DNA from: Gracilibacillus kekensis
GTDB taxonomy: Bacteria; Bacillota; Bacilli; Bacillales; Amphibacillaceae
NCBI RefSeq assembly: GCF_900143085.1
Contig: NZ_FRCZ01000001.1
Location: forward strand, 1,140,964 to 1,204,963
Direction: 5' to 3'
DNA length: 64,000 bases
This document shows, in pieces, positions 27,953 through 36,139 of the stretch. Both the position numbers and the translations under genes were made by a program. How positions within the stretch are numbered: position 1 is the first letter of the stretch; every line of letters starts with the position of its first letter. The notes under the pieces were generated by a model. The model worked only from the letters and a program-made list of their open reading frames with translations. It did not search any database and was not told the DNA's origin.

Positions 27953-28661
27953 AACATAGGGACGGTTCTAGTGTTTCACTCTTTGTGATTGAAGTTTACC
28001 GTTTTACTCGCAAATCTATAGAACATGAGGTGAAGTATATGGATAATCAAATGGAGTTGGAATTCGAAAAATCAAAATCAGGCAGTAAAGATGAACGATA
28101 TGAAGCCTATCAAACCATTTTAAATGCTACGGAACAAAAAGTAGATTGGGCGTATGAGGTATGGAATCAACTGGTAGAGGATTTAGCTCATAAAGATAGC
28201 CATCAGCGTTCTCGTGCAGCACAATACTTAGCTAATTTAGCAAAAAGTGACCCAGAAATGAGAATGATGAAGGATTTCCCTAAGTTGTGGGAAGTTACTT
28301 ACGATAAAAAATTCGTAACTGCTAGACACAGTTTGCAATCTATTTGGAAAGTCGCAATTGCTGGACCGTCTCAAAAAGAAATGGTGATGGCGTATATGGT
28401 GGACCGTTTTGAAAATGGAACTGAGGAAAAAAACTATACATTAATTCGTAATGACATCCTGCAAAACATGAAAAATATCTATGACTATTCTAATGATGAA
28501 AGCATTAAACAAACCGCTCTAAATTTAATAGATACAGTTGACGATGATAAGTACAGAAAAAAGTATATGAAAATTTGGAAATAAGTCAATTATTTATAAA
28601 GTAAGCTGAAGACACAAAAGTCTTCAGCTTTTTGAAACAGTAGAACCGTCCCCATGTTTCA
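27950..28661 (+). mobile_element. Repeat-flanked gene cassette, most complete copy
   Basis: A 29-bp repeat at 27950-27978 and its inverted counterpart at 28633-28661 bracket a 181-aa gene (28039-28584) and a hairpin (AAGCTGAAGAC 28603-28613 with GTCTTCAGCTT 28620-28630) that ends in TTTTT. Total length is 712 bp. Decayed copies with the same order of parts occur at 7585-7947 and 19974-20089. No transposase is encoded, so movement would need one in trans; REP-associated Y1 transposases are one possibility. I did not identify a target-site duplication. Confidence 0.75.
28039..28584 (+). CDS. HEAT-like helical protein carried by the cassette
   Basis: The 181-aa protein begins at an ATG after GAGGTGA; a GTG 90 nt upstream lies in the repeat and is unlikely. 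The sequence is all helical, with repeat-like segments (DERYEAYQTILNATEQKVDW, HQRSRAAQYLANLAKSDPEM, TARHSLQSIWKVAIAG). It belongs to a family of uncharacterised proteins seen in Bacilli; HEAT-like helical hairpins suggest protein binding. It stands alone between two inverted repeats. Whether it helps the cassette or is cargo is unknown. Confidence 0.72.
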   Translation: MDNQMELEFEKSKSGSKDERYEAYQTILNATEQKVDWAYEVWNQLVEDLAHKDSHQRSRAAQYLANLAKSDPEMRMMKDFPKLWEVTYDKKFVTARHSLQSIWKVAIAGPSQKEMVMAYMVDRFENGTEEKNYTLIRNDILQNMKNIYDYSNDESIKQTALNLIDTVDDDKYRKKYMKIWK

Positions 28662-28744
28662 GCTGGTTAATTCCCTTCCCCATGCACACTAACCCATTTC
28701 AAATACATAAGATATACAGACTATTCAACTTAGGGAGGATAACG

Positions 28745-29644
28745 ATGTATTCCAATTCACTATATGATAATGCTTTTTATCGAAGTGTAGCAGATACCCA
28801 GCTAATAACAGATATCCAGCAAGCAATTCATGCTGAGTATAGTGCTATTGCTTGTTACGAGGAGTTAGCGAAGATGGCACCTACACAAGATGAGAGGGAC
28901 AAAATAAAGGAGATACAGAATGATGAAAAACGACATCTCGAAGAATTTAGTACCATTTATTATCATCTAACAGGTAGCACTCCATCTTATCAAATCAGCG
29001 AGCAATGTCCAGACAATTATAAAGCGGGTATTGAGTTTGCATTTAAAGATGAGCAAGAGGCGGTAGATTTTTATTTAAACATCTCAGATAAAGCAGAGCA
29101 CACCTTTATTAAGGAGAGCTTCGGACGTGCGGCGTCAGATGAGCAAAATCATGCGGTATGGTTTTTATTTTTTCAGTCAAAAAATCCATCAACACAATCT
29201 GCTCAAAGGCAAATGGAGGATTATGGTGCTATTGGTGCTTTAAATGCTCCTTCATTATCTTTATCTCAAATGTTGATTTACGCTATTCAAGATGAGTACC
29301 TGGCCCAGGCGAGATATAATAACATTATTGGAACTTTTGGTAACGTTCCTACTTTTATACGAATTAGAGAAGCTGAATTGAGACATATCAGTGCATTATT
29401 ACCACTTTTCGAACGTTATCAAGTACCATTACCTAATGATATTTCGGCATCCTTTGTGACAACTCCGGAAAACCTTAAGGCTGCATATGCAGCAGGTGTT
29501 CAAGGAGAAATAGACAACATAGCTATGTATGAGAGATTTTTATCAATAAATATTCCTAATGATGTTAGAACTGTTTTTACTCAGCTTCGGAATGCTTCAT
29601 TAAACCATTTAGCAGCATTTGAAAGAGGGTTAGCTAGAAATTAA
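28745..29644 (+). CDS. Double ferritin-like domain protein
   Basis: The 299-aa protein starts at the ATG after AGGGAGGATAACG. The first half is rubrerythrin-like: Glu in IQQAIHAEYSAIACYEEL, E-x-x-H in DEKRHLEEF, and DEQEAVDFY with ASDEQNHAVWF. The second half is a DUF2202-like ferritin domain: IQDEYLAQARYNNI, REAELRHISALLPLFERY and EIDNIAMYERF. Conserved Glu and His suggest two di-iron sites. The role may be iron or peroxide handling, or spore/coat-associated as for similar Bacillus proteins; not certain. Confidence 0.82.
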   Translation: MYSNSLYDNAFYRSVADTQLITDIQQAIHAEYSAIACYEELAKMAPTQDERDKIKEIQNDEKRHLEEFSTIYYHLTGSTPSYQISEQCPDNYKAGIEFAFKDEQEAVDFYLNISDKAEHTFIKESFGRAASDEQNHAVWFLFFQSKNPSTQSAQRQMEDYGAIGALNAPSLSLSQMLIYAIQDEYLAQARYNNIIGTFGNVPTFIRIREAELRHISALLPLFERYQVPLPNDISASFVTTPENLKAAYAAGVQGEIDNIAMYERFLSINIPNDVRTVFTQLRNASLNHLAAFERGLARN

Positions 29645-29805
29645 TTTCATTGTTGCATGAAGAGGTGATTACATCGTCCCGATAATTTTTCGTGCATACT
29701 TTTATGATTTTTACGTGATAATTATCTTTTTTTAATCTGAAAAATAGGAGATTGACAGATTTTCTTCTACATGATATATTTACTTAAATTTCATATTCAT
29801 TACAA

Positions 29806-29966
29806 CTCATCCAGAGAGAGGGAGGGACTGACCCTAAGAACTCTCGGCAACCGCTTATGATAAGCAAGGTGCCAATTTCAGAAGCATAGATATGCTTAAA
29901 GATGAGAAGATACGTTGCATCCGAATAAGCAACCCCTTCTCTTTCTTTGCGAGAAGGGGTTTTATT
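29806..29966 (+). ncRNA. SAM-I (S-box) riboswitch with terminator
   Basis: The leader contains the S-box landmarks in order: CAGAGAGAGGGAGGGACTG, CTCTCGGCAACC, AAGGTGCCAATTTC and AAAGATGAGAAG, spanning about 29806-29912. A terminator follows: AACCCCTTCTC (29931-29941) with GAGAAGGGGTT (29951-29961) and a T-run. High SAM should end transcription before the OsmC gene that starts at 30018. Confidence 0.95.
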
Positions 29967-30017
29967 ATGGATTGAGTTGTGATAAAAAAACTATTGATTG
30001 AAAAAGGAGAGAATCAC

Positions 30018-30464
30018 ATGTCAATTCAAACATTTAAAGCAAGTTCACAGTTAAAGGAAAAATATTTAGTGGAGAATACTGCACGGCAGCACCGCGTTTT
30101 AGTAGATGAACCAGCTTCACTAGGCGGTAAGGACGAAGCAATGAACCCAGTAGAACTTTTACTGTCTGCATTAGGATCCTGTCAATCGATTGTGGCACGT
30201 ACCTACGCAGAAAAATTTGATATTGATCTGATAGATTTCAAAGTGGAATTAGAAGGTGATATCAATTTAGATGGTTTCTTTGATAAAGCAAATGTACGTC
30301 CAGGTTACTCGGATATTCGAGCAACTTACTTTATCAAAACCAATGCATCGGAGGAAAAAGTAGCGGAGTTTGTGAAGTTCCTTGAAGCTCATTGCCCTGT
30401 AGGAGATACAATTGAAAACACAGTGAATTTCTCTTCTTCTTATCAAGTTAATAAAAAAGCATAA
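30018..30464 (+). CDS. OsmC/Ohr-family protein
   Basis: The 148-aa product begins at an ATG after AAAAAGGAGAG. PVELLLSALGSCQSIVAR holds the first reactive Cys and FLEAHCPVGDTI the second, the pair used by OsmC/Ohr peroxiredoxin-like enzymes to reduce organic peroxides. NPVELLLSALG and the YhfA-like spacing suggest the OsmC subgroup. The SAM riboswitch upstream places it in the sulfur or methionine regulon, so thiol-linked chemistry during cysteine/methionine starvation is plausible. Confidence 0.88.
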   Translation: MSIQTFKASSQLKEKYLVENTARQHRVLVDEPASLGGKDEAMNPVELLLSALGSCQSIVARTYAEKFDIDLIDFKVELEGDINLDGFFDKANVRPGYSDIRATYFIKTNASEEKVAEFVKFLEAHCPVGDTIENTVNFSSSYQVNKKA

Positions 30465-30477
30465 TGGTTATTTTAAC

Positions 30478-30504
30478 TTCGACAGGTGACACGCACCTGT
30501 CGAA
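30478..30504. terminator. 11-bp perfect hairpin after OsmC
   Basis: TTCGACAGGTG (30478-30488) and CACCTGTCGAA (30494-30504) form a perfect stem with loop ACACG, 13 nt after the OsmC stop. A-run follows on plus and TTTT precedes, so it could work in either direction. The ACAGGTG...CACCTGT pattern itself resembles REP-type repeats in other Firmicutes. Confidence 0.6.
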
Positions 30505-30537
30505 AAAATATGGAAATATTTTCAATATATATAAAAT

Positions 30538-30596
30538 AAGCTGAAGCCACAAAAGTCTTCAGCTTTATGAAACAGTAGAACCGTCCCCATGTTTCA
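30538..30596 (-). repeat. Hairpin plus stop-codon repeat after aldo-keto reductase
   Basis: The repeat (30568-30596) begins with the TGA stop of the aldo-keto reductase gene. It is joined to AAGCTGAAG (30538-30546)/CTTCAGCTT (30557-30565), the same hairpin as in the full cassette, so it is a right-end relic. Confidence 0.88.
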
Positions 30597-31583
30597 TTTA
30601 GTCGGTAATGGCGCTTGGGCTGAAATAAAGCCTTTGTCCACTAATTCATTCCAGAAGGATTGCGGGATATCTTTTTTAATCATCGCTACATCTTCTGCAT
30701 TATGTTCTGGGCGAGTAGAGCCAGGAATGACTGCTTTCACTGCTGGGTGTGTTGTTGAAAATTGTAATGCTGCCGCTTTTAAGTTTACGTTATGACTTTC
30801 AGCAATTTCTTTTAGCTGTTTTACTTTATTCACTATCTCAGCATCGGCTTTCGCATAATTAAAATGATCTCCTCCAAGCAACACCCCAGAATTAAATGGA
30901 CTTCCTACAATGATGTCTACACCTTTTTCCTCTGCTTTTGGCATCATGCGCTCTAAGGCATGTTCATGCTGTAAAAGCGTGTATTGAGTGGCAGATAAAC
31001 AGACATCAGGCTGAGCTTCATCCAGATCCATCACCAGTTCAATGGGTTCGGTTGTATTAACACCAACTCCCCATGATTGAATCACTCCTTCTTCACGAAG
31101 GCGGCTTAAGACACGAAAGGCCCCGTTTCTTGCCTCTTCAAATTTTGCAAGCCATTCATCGCCATGAAAATCCGGGGAAATATCATGCACGTACACCATA
31201 TCCAATCGGTCTGTTTTTAAGCGATTTAGGCTTTGCTCAATCGATTTGAGGGTAGCTTCCTCTGTATAATCTGTAATTATTTTATTTTTCCGGCCATCCT
31301 GAAATATGCCTTCCTTTTCTTCTTTTTCATCTGTCATATAACGTCCGACTTTGGTTCCTATCAAATAATCATCTCGATCATATTTCGACAACGCCTCACC
31401 TAATCGCATTTCTGCTAATCCTGCTCCATAAAAAGGGGCCGTATCAAAATAGCGAATCCCTTGATCCCAGGCGGTTTGTATCGTTTCCTGTGCTTCCTCT
31501 TCTGGCACGTCTCTGAACATATTTCCCAATGGTGCCGTACCATAACCTACTTTATGTTTAAGCGCTTGCTCTAATGTCTTCAT
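30594..31583 (-). CDS. Aldo/keto reductase (aldose dehydrogenase-like)
   Basis: The 329-aa (beta/alpha)8 enzyme opens with VGYGTAPLGNMFRDVPEEEA and has the AKR Asp and Tyr motif GIRYFDTAPFYGAGLAEMRLG, the Lys in IGTKVGRYM and the catalytic His in MVYVHDISPD; the C-terminal GSTRPEHNAEDVAM binds NAD(P). It resembles the pyridoxal 4-dehydrogenase/D-threo-aldose dehydrogenase group. Its stop codon is the TGA of a dispersed repeat. Confidence 0.9.
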   Translation of the reverse strand: MKTLEQALKHKVGYGTAPLGNMFRDVPEEEAQETIQTAWDQGIRYFDTAPFYGAGLAEMRLGEALSKYDRDDYLIGTKVGRYMTDEKEEKEGIFQDGRKNKIITDYTEEATLKSIEQSLNRLKTDRLDMVYVHDISPDFHGDEWLAKFEEARNGAFRVLSRLREEGVIQSWGVGVNTTEPIELVMDLDEAQPDVCLSATQYTLLQHEHALERMMPKAEEKGVDIIVGSPFNSGVLLGGDHFNYAKADAEIVNKVKQLKEIAESHNVNLKAAALQFSTTHPAVKAVIPGSTRPEHNAEDVAMIKKDIPQSFWNELVDKGFISAQAPLPTK

Positions 31584-31680
31584 TAAATACTCCTCCTTGT
31601 ATTAGGAAATTATATGAGTCATTTTCCACTTTTACCCTTGTTTAAACATGAAGAACCTGAATCCCTTAAGATTCTGACAT

Positions 31681-31737
31681 TATATGCAACTTTTTAGTTG
31701 CTCAACCTTGACAAGCAACCAAAAAGTTGCATATAAT
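31681..31737 (+). promoter_or_regulatory. Promoter with 22-bp inverted repeat operator
   Basis: Left arm 31681-31702 and right arm 31714-31735 are inverted repeats matching at 21 of 22 positions, with GCAACTTTTT/AAAAAGTTGC cores. The -35 TTGACA (31708-31713) lies in the spacer, and the -10 TATAAT (31732-31737) is 18 bp on, overlapping the right arm. A bound regulator would block this promoter. Confidence 0.85.
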
Positions 31738-31743
31738 AAAAAT

Positions 31744-32025
31744 ATGAATTGGGATAAAGACGCAATTTTCAAATCACTTAGTGATTCAACCAGAAGGCTT
31801 ATATTAGATGAGCTATCTGAACGAAACGAGCTAACCTTGTATGAACTTACGGCACGCCTCATTATGAAGCACAAGCTATCCATTTCACGACAAGCGATAG
31901 CAAAGCATCTTTCTGCATTGGAAGATGCCGGGCTTGTAAAATCGAAAAGAAGGGGGAAGTATCGAGTACTTATATTTAACAATGAACCGCTAAAAAATTT
32001 GCTTCAACAATGGATAGACGAATGA
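31744..32025 (+). CDS. ArsR-family winged-helix regulator, probably leaderless
   Basis: The 93-aa protein starts at the ATG at 31744; LSDSTRRLILDELSERNELTLYEL and SISRQAIAKHLSALEDAGL form an ArsR-type winged helix. No metal-binding CxC motif is seen. The -10 box ends 6 nt before the ATG, so transcription probably begins at the start codon and no ribosome site is present. It should repress itself through the 22-bp inverted repeat. A VOC-family gene follows. Confidence 0.85.
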   Translation: MNWDKDAIFKSLSDSTRRLILDELSERNELTLYELTARLIMKHKLSISRQAIAKHLSALEDAGLVKSKRRGKYRVLIFNNEPLKNLLQQWIDE

Positions 32026-32111
32026 TATTTAAAATATCAAAGTTTCATGGATTACATCCACAAGCCAGATCAATAGGAACACGTCAGTAAAATAGTAAAG
32101 GAGGAAAAATT

Positions 32112-32495
32112 TTGAAGATTATTGTGACAAGTATATTTGTAGACGATCAGGATAAAGCACTAAAATTTTATACAAACAAATTGGGGTTTGTCAAAAAGCA
32201 TGACGTTCCTGCAGGAGAATACAGATGGATAGCACTTGTTTCTCCAGAGGAAGAAGACGGAACAGAGCTTATACTCGAACCGAATGATCATCCAGCTGCC
32301 AGAGACTATCAAAAGAAGTTATTTGCTGATGGAATACCGGTAACAATGTTTGGTGTTACAGATATTCACAAAGAATATAAGCGATTGATGGAGAATGGTG
32401 TACAGTTTACGATGAAGCCGACAGATATGGACAATATCACAATCGCTGTATTCAACGATACCTGTGGCAATCTTATTCAGCTCATTCAGCAATAA
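32112..32495 (+). CDS. Glyoxalase/VOC-family protein
   Basis: The 127-aa protein has the VOC pattern: DQDKALKFYTNKLGF, GTELILEPN and FNDTCGNLIQLIQQ with the final metal-type Glu replaced by Gln. It starts with TTG at 32112 preceded by AAAGGAGG. It lies downstream of the ArsR-type gene in a likely operon, which suggests a resistance or detoxification role. The substrate is unknown. Confidence 0.85.
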   Translation: MKIIVTSIFVDDQDKALKFYTNKLGFVKKHDVPAGEYRWIALVSPEEEDGTELILEPNDHPAARDYQKKLFADGIPVTMFGVTDIHKEYKRLMENGVQFTMKPTDMDNITIAVFNDTCGNLIQLIQQ

Positions 32496-32589
32496 CCATA
32501 CCTGGAAAACATGTTACAGACAAAAAATTGGAGTAGAAATAAGCTCCACAGCTAAAAAAAAGAGATTATCTCCTTTTTTAAAAATATTG

Positions 32590-34701
32590 TTATTCATCTT
32601 CTCCATCTTTGTTTTCAGAATTGTCTTTTAATTCGTAATAGGCTTCTATTGCCCGCTTCCCTATTTCATGATGAACGGAATATTGTCCACTTCCAGTTCC
32701 GTTTTTTGGTACTACAACAGCAAAGGCTACTTCAGGATTTTCAACTGGACTGTAGCCTACTAACGTTAAATTATGAGTTTCCGCCACTTTTTCGCCATCC
32801 TTATATTGTGGATTTTGTGCAGTACCCGTTTTTCCTGCTACGTCATAAGGGTAGTTTCTCCACGCCCTACTTGCTGTACCGCTTGTAAATACTTTTCTAA
32901 AACCTTCTTGAACGCGTTTAACATACGTCTCATCCATATCGATACGATTAAGTACTTCTGTTTCCTTCAATCGAAGGATCTTACCGAGTTCCTCATTTTC
33001 AATATTGGGCTCTCTAATTTCTTTCATTAAGTGGGGTTTGACCCGATAACCATCATTTGCAATTGTCGACACATACTGTGCTAGTTGCAGTGCTGTATAT
33101 GTATCGTATTGGCCAAAAGAGAGATCCAGAAAATTACCTGCCCCTGGATTCGTACCAATAACTCCTTTTGCTTCATATGGCAAATCTATACCTGTTTTTA
33201 CTCCAAGACCAAATTGACTATAATAATTTCGCATTGTATCGAACGCATCGAAGTTAAAATTGTATAATCGTTCATTTTCTCGATAAGTGGCACCACTGAT
33301 GCGTATAGCTATACGCATCATATAAGCGTTTGACGATAATTCTATAGCTTGAAGATCATTCAAACTAGGACCTAAATAATCATAGGATGACTTCTCTCCA
33401 GATCCCTTAATTTTTATAGGTGATTCATCTAACACGGTACCAATATCGATGACGCCTTCCTCATAACCGGCTAGAACTGTTGCACCTTTTATCGAAGACC
33501 CTGGCGCATGTGCATCATAAATGGTTCGATAAGCATTATTTACATATTCTTTATTATCTCGATCATATCGAATAGCGGATAATGAGAGTATTTCTCCAGT
33601 TTGAGGATTCATTAAAACTGCCATTGCATCCTCTAAATAACCATTGTTGTTAACGGGATGATTAATCGCATTTCTAAGTTCATCCTCGACGATTTTATCC
33701 ATTTCTTCTTGGAGGTCCATGTTGAAAGTTAATACTAGATCTTTTCCTCTTTGCCCTTCCACCACGACTTCAGCATTAGTTACATTCCCACTGGTATCTG
33801 TTGTGTAGAGTGTTTTTTCCTTTCGTCCCCTTAAAACATGTTCATATTGTTGCTCCAATCCACTCGTGCCCACACGATCATTCCATGTATAACCATTCGC
33901 AAGATAAAAATCACTCTCTTCTTTTGGAATACCTTCATCAGCGGATGTTAAATTACCAAGGAAAGAACTGAGTGTATCATCATACTTTTGGTCTCTTTTC
34001 CAGTTAATAACGGCGTCAATACCTGGTAGGTTATAGAGGTGTTCAGCAACCTGTGCATATTCCTCATCCGTCAAATTTTCATTAACAATCACATGTGGAG
34101 AAAGCTCATACGCTGCATCCAATTCCTTTTTTATTGCCAATGTATTGAGCAACGAATTATTCCACTCTACTTTATTTAAATCTTCTTCTGTTATAGAGTC
34201 TAATTGCGCCTGGTACTGGTCACTTGCATCTGAATTTTTTTGATCCTCTGTCAAACGCTTTGCTACTGCTTCTTGATTTTTTAAATACCAATATTCCTTT
34301 TTATCACGTTCTCTAATGGTATCATTTAATTCTTCTTCGTCTTTTATAATGGTCATGTAGGAAGCTAGTTTCCCTGCTAATTCTAAGCGAAAATGTGCAG
34401 AATCACCATTTTTAGGTGGTGTATAGGTGATCGACTTAACAGCCTGATTATCTAAGATCATATTATGATTACGGTCATACATTTTCCCTCTAGGTACAGG
34501 CTTTTCGCTAGGTGTATTTTCTGTCTGGTTAATTTCCCGTTGTGCTTCTTCCCCATTTAAAATTTGCACCACACCTAGCTGAACAATTAATAGTGAAAAC
34601 AACAAGAACACCACTACAAACAATATATTTAAACGAAAAGGTAATTGCACCTTTTTCTTTTTAAGTTTTCGATTCTTTTTTAAACCAGGTTTTTGATTCA
34701 T
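32590..34701 (-). CDS. Class B penicillin-binding protein (transpeptidase)
   Basis: About 703 residues; the ATG at 34701 follows TTGGAGG. A basic cytoplasmic tail and one membrane helix (INILFVVVFLLFSLLIVQLG region) are followed by the PBP dimerisation domain (PRGKMYDRNHNMIL) and transpeptidase domain with SSIK (S-x-x-K), SSN (ELSSNAYM) and KTGTAQ. It resembles B. subtilis PbpA/PbpH, which cross-link sidewall peptidoglycan. A weak hairpin and T-run at 32556-32580 may end its transcript. Confidence 0.93.
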   Translation of the reverse strand: MNQKPGLKKNRKLKKKKVQLPFRLNILFVVVFLLFSLLIVQLGVVQILNGEEAQREINQTENTPSEKPVPRGKMYDRNHNMILDNQAVKSITYTPPKNGDSAHFRLELAGKLASYMTIIKDEEELNDTIRERDKKEYWYLKNQEAVAKRLTEDQKNSDASDQYQAQLDSITEEDLNKVEWNNSLLNTLAIKKELDAAYELSPHVIVNENLTDEEYAQVAEHLYNLPGIDAVINWKRDQKYDDTLSSFLGNLTSADEGIPKEESDFYLANGYTWNDRVGTSGLEQQYEHVLRGRKEKTLYTTDTSGNVTNAEVVVEGQRGKDLVLTFNMDLQEEMDKIVEDELRNAINHPVNNNGYLEDAMAVLMNPQTGEILSLSAIRYDRDNKEYVNNAYRTIYDAHAPGSSIKGATVLAGYEEGVIDIGTVLDESPIKIKGSGEKSSYDYLGPSLNDLQAIELSSNAYMMRIAIRISGATYRENERLYNFNFDAFDTMRNYYSQFGLGVKTGIDLPYEAKGVIGTNPGAGNFLDLSFGQYDTYTALQLAQYVSTIANDGYRVKPHLMKEIREPNIENEELGKILRLKETEVLNRIDMDETYVKRVQEGFRKVFTSGTASRAWRNYPYDVAGKTGTAQNPQYKDGEKVAETHNLTLVGYSPVENPEVAFAVVVPKNGTGSGQYSVHHEIGKRAIEAYYELKDNSENKDGEDE

Positions 34702-34988
34702 CCAGATTCCTCCAACCATAAAAAAGATACTTAATTATAACATAACGGAGGGAATATTTTCTATTTATTGGTATAATAATAACTTTTTTCCATTTATTGA
34801 AAACATAATGGTAAGTGATACGGACTTTGGATTTCCTTTGGAGGGTGTTCGCTTACTTGTACTACTTTTCAATCATTTGAATAAGGTAAGAAATTACCAC
34901 TTAAAGGCTAACCCACCATTACTTTTTAAGTATGAAAAAATGAAAATGATCATATTTATTAACTAATGAACAGATAGGAGTTGGTTAC

Positions 34989-35447
34989 TTGAGTGATTTT
35001 AATCCCGAAAAATTATTTGTTATCTACACTGGTGGTGTCACAGCTACAACACCCGTTATTCCTAGAAAATACACCCTTACACACTCTGATATTACCGGAG
35101 AGCTTTTTTTAACGATTGGCATTCAGTATGCCTGGGAAAATATAAATGAAATGAGAGATGAAGTCTTAGGTGAATGGAGACACAGGAGTGGAAATACCCT
35201 TTATTATTGTGTTTATCTCTATATTGATCAAGGCGAATATGACATAAATGCAGCCACAAAACGTAATGAAATATTTATACGTGAATTACCTCTTGCCTTA
35301 ACCGCTATCCGATACGGAGATAGAGCTTTATTCAACAAACACCCACACTTAAATCAATCTTCCCTCATCATTAACTTTATGTCTGCCTATCCACAACTTG
35401 CAAGACAAGAAAACTGGGGAACTTTCGACCGCTTTATTTATCGATAA
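34989..35447 (+). CDS. Staygreen-domain protein
   Basis: The 152-aa protein matches the Staygreen family (PF12638): LFVIYTGGVTATTPVIPRKY, LTHSDITGELFLTIGIQYAW, EVLGEWRH and LYYCVYLYIDQGEY. Plant SGR removes Mg from chlorophyll; bacterial homologues can act as Mg-dechelatases in vitro. Its role in a non-photosynthetic bacterium is unclear. The start is a TTG at 34989 with GATAGGAG about 8 nt upstream. It is a single-gene unit ended by a strong terminator. Confidence 0.85.
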   Translation: MSDFNPEKLFVIYTGGVTATTPVIPRKYTLTHSDITGELFLTIGIQYAWENINEMRDEVLGEWRHRSGNTLYYCVYLYIDQGEYDINAATKRNEIFIRELPLALTAIRYGDRALFNKHPHLNQSSLIINFMSAYPQLARQENWGTFDRFIYR

Positions 35448-35460
35448 CCATCATATATAA

Positions 35461-35496
35461 AAACCTAGGTAGAAACTAATCCTTCTACCTAGGTTT
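35461..35496. terminator. Bidirectional terminator
   Basis: AAACCTAGGTAGAA (35461-35474) and TTCTACCTAGGTTT (35483-35496) form a 14-bp perfect stem. T-runs flank it in both directions. It lies between the Staygreen gene and the convergent ParR gene. Confidence 0.85.
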
Positions 35497-35514
35497 GTTA
35501 CTCTATATCAGCAA

Positions 35515-35543
35515 TGAAACACGAGAACCGTCCCCATGTCGCA
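35515..35543 (-). repeat. Stop-codon repeat after parR
   Basis: A copy of the dispersed palindrome ending 5 nt from the TGA of the ParR-like gene. Its last arm has decayed (GTCGCA in place of GTTTCA). Confidence 0.85.
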
Positions 35544-35548
35544 TCCAA

Positions 35549-36130
35549 TCATTTATTCATCTTATCCAAAAAGTCTCCTAAGAGGTCGTTGAGGTCTTCT
35601 TCTTCTGTTTCTTCTGGTTTTTCGGTGTTGCGTTTTTGACTTAATGCTTGATTCCAATCGATCGAGTCTAATTCATCTTCTGTTTCTTGATTACTTGGAG
35701 GTGTTTTCTGTTTTTCAGCTTTCAAAGGTTCTTGCTCATGAACTTCCTCTGGAGGTTCTTCCTGTAAATAGAGTGCTTCATCGATGTCTGTTGCATTGCT
35801 GTTTAGTGACGCTAATAATGAAGTGGAGCGAACCGGATCATTTAATAGTTGATACATGATACTTCCTAACAACGCTTCCGAATGTTCATGTTTCACCCAA
35901 TTACGTTGTGCCTTCGTTAGACGTTTAGGAAGAGGTACCGTAATTGTTTCCTGCTCATTCGAAGCTCCCTCATTGACACCTCTCAGGGCAAACTCAGCTA
36001 TCTTACTGGAAAAGTTACGACGTTCTACTTCTTTTAAACGTTGCAATTCCTTTAGTATATAATCTGGAGTATCTGATGGGATTCGAAATGATATCGTTTG
36101 ACCTCTATCGATTTGGTTATTTTTCTTCAT
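35549..36130 (-). CDS. parR: ParR-like DNA-binding adaptor of a ParM system
   Basis: This 193-aa protein begins with a basic ribbon-helix-helix-like segment (GQTISFRIPSDTPDYILKEL) and has a long acidic, Gln/Glu-rich C-terminal tail ending in DDLLGDFLDKMNK. ParR proteins bind the centromere and cap the ParM filament with their C-terminus. The gene begins 9 nt after parM, with AAGGTGAT as ribosome site. The assignment rests on size, layout and partner. Confidence 0.72.
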   Translation of the reverse strand: MKKNNQIDRGQTISFRIPSDTPDYILKELQRLKEVERRNFSSKIAEFALRGVNEGASNEQETITVPLPKRLTKAQRNWVKHEHSEALLGSIMYQLLNDPVRSTSLLASLNSNATDIDEALYLQEEPPEEVHEQEPLKAEKQKTPPSNQETEDELDSIDWNQALSQKRNTEKPEETEEEDLNDLLGDFLDKMNK

Positions 36131-36139
36131 GTGATCACC

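Noticed and set aside
27949..28038. GTG start of the cassette gene inside the left repeat
   Set aside because: An in-frame GTG exists, but the ATG at 28039 has a clear GAGGTGA site and gives the length seen in the family; the extra 30 residues are repeat-encoded.
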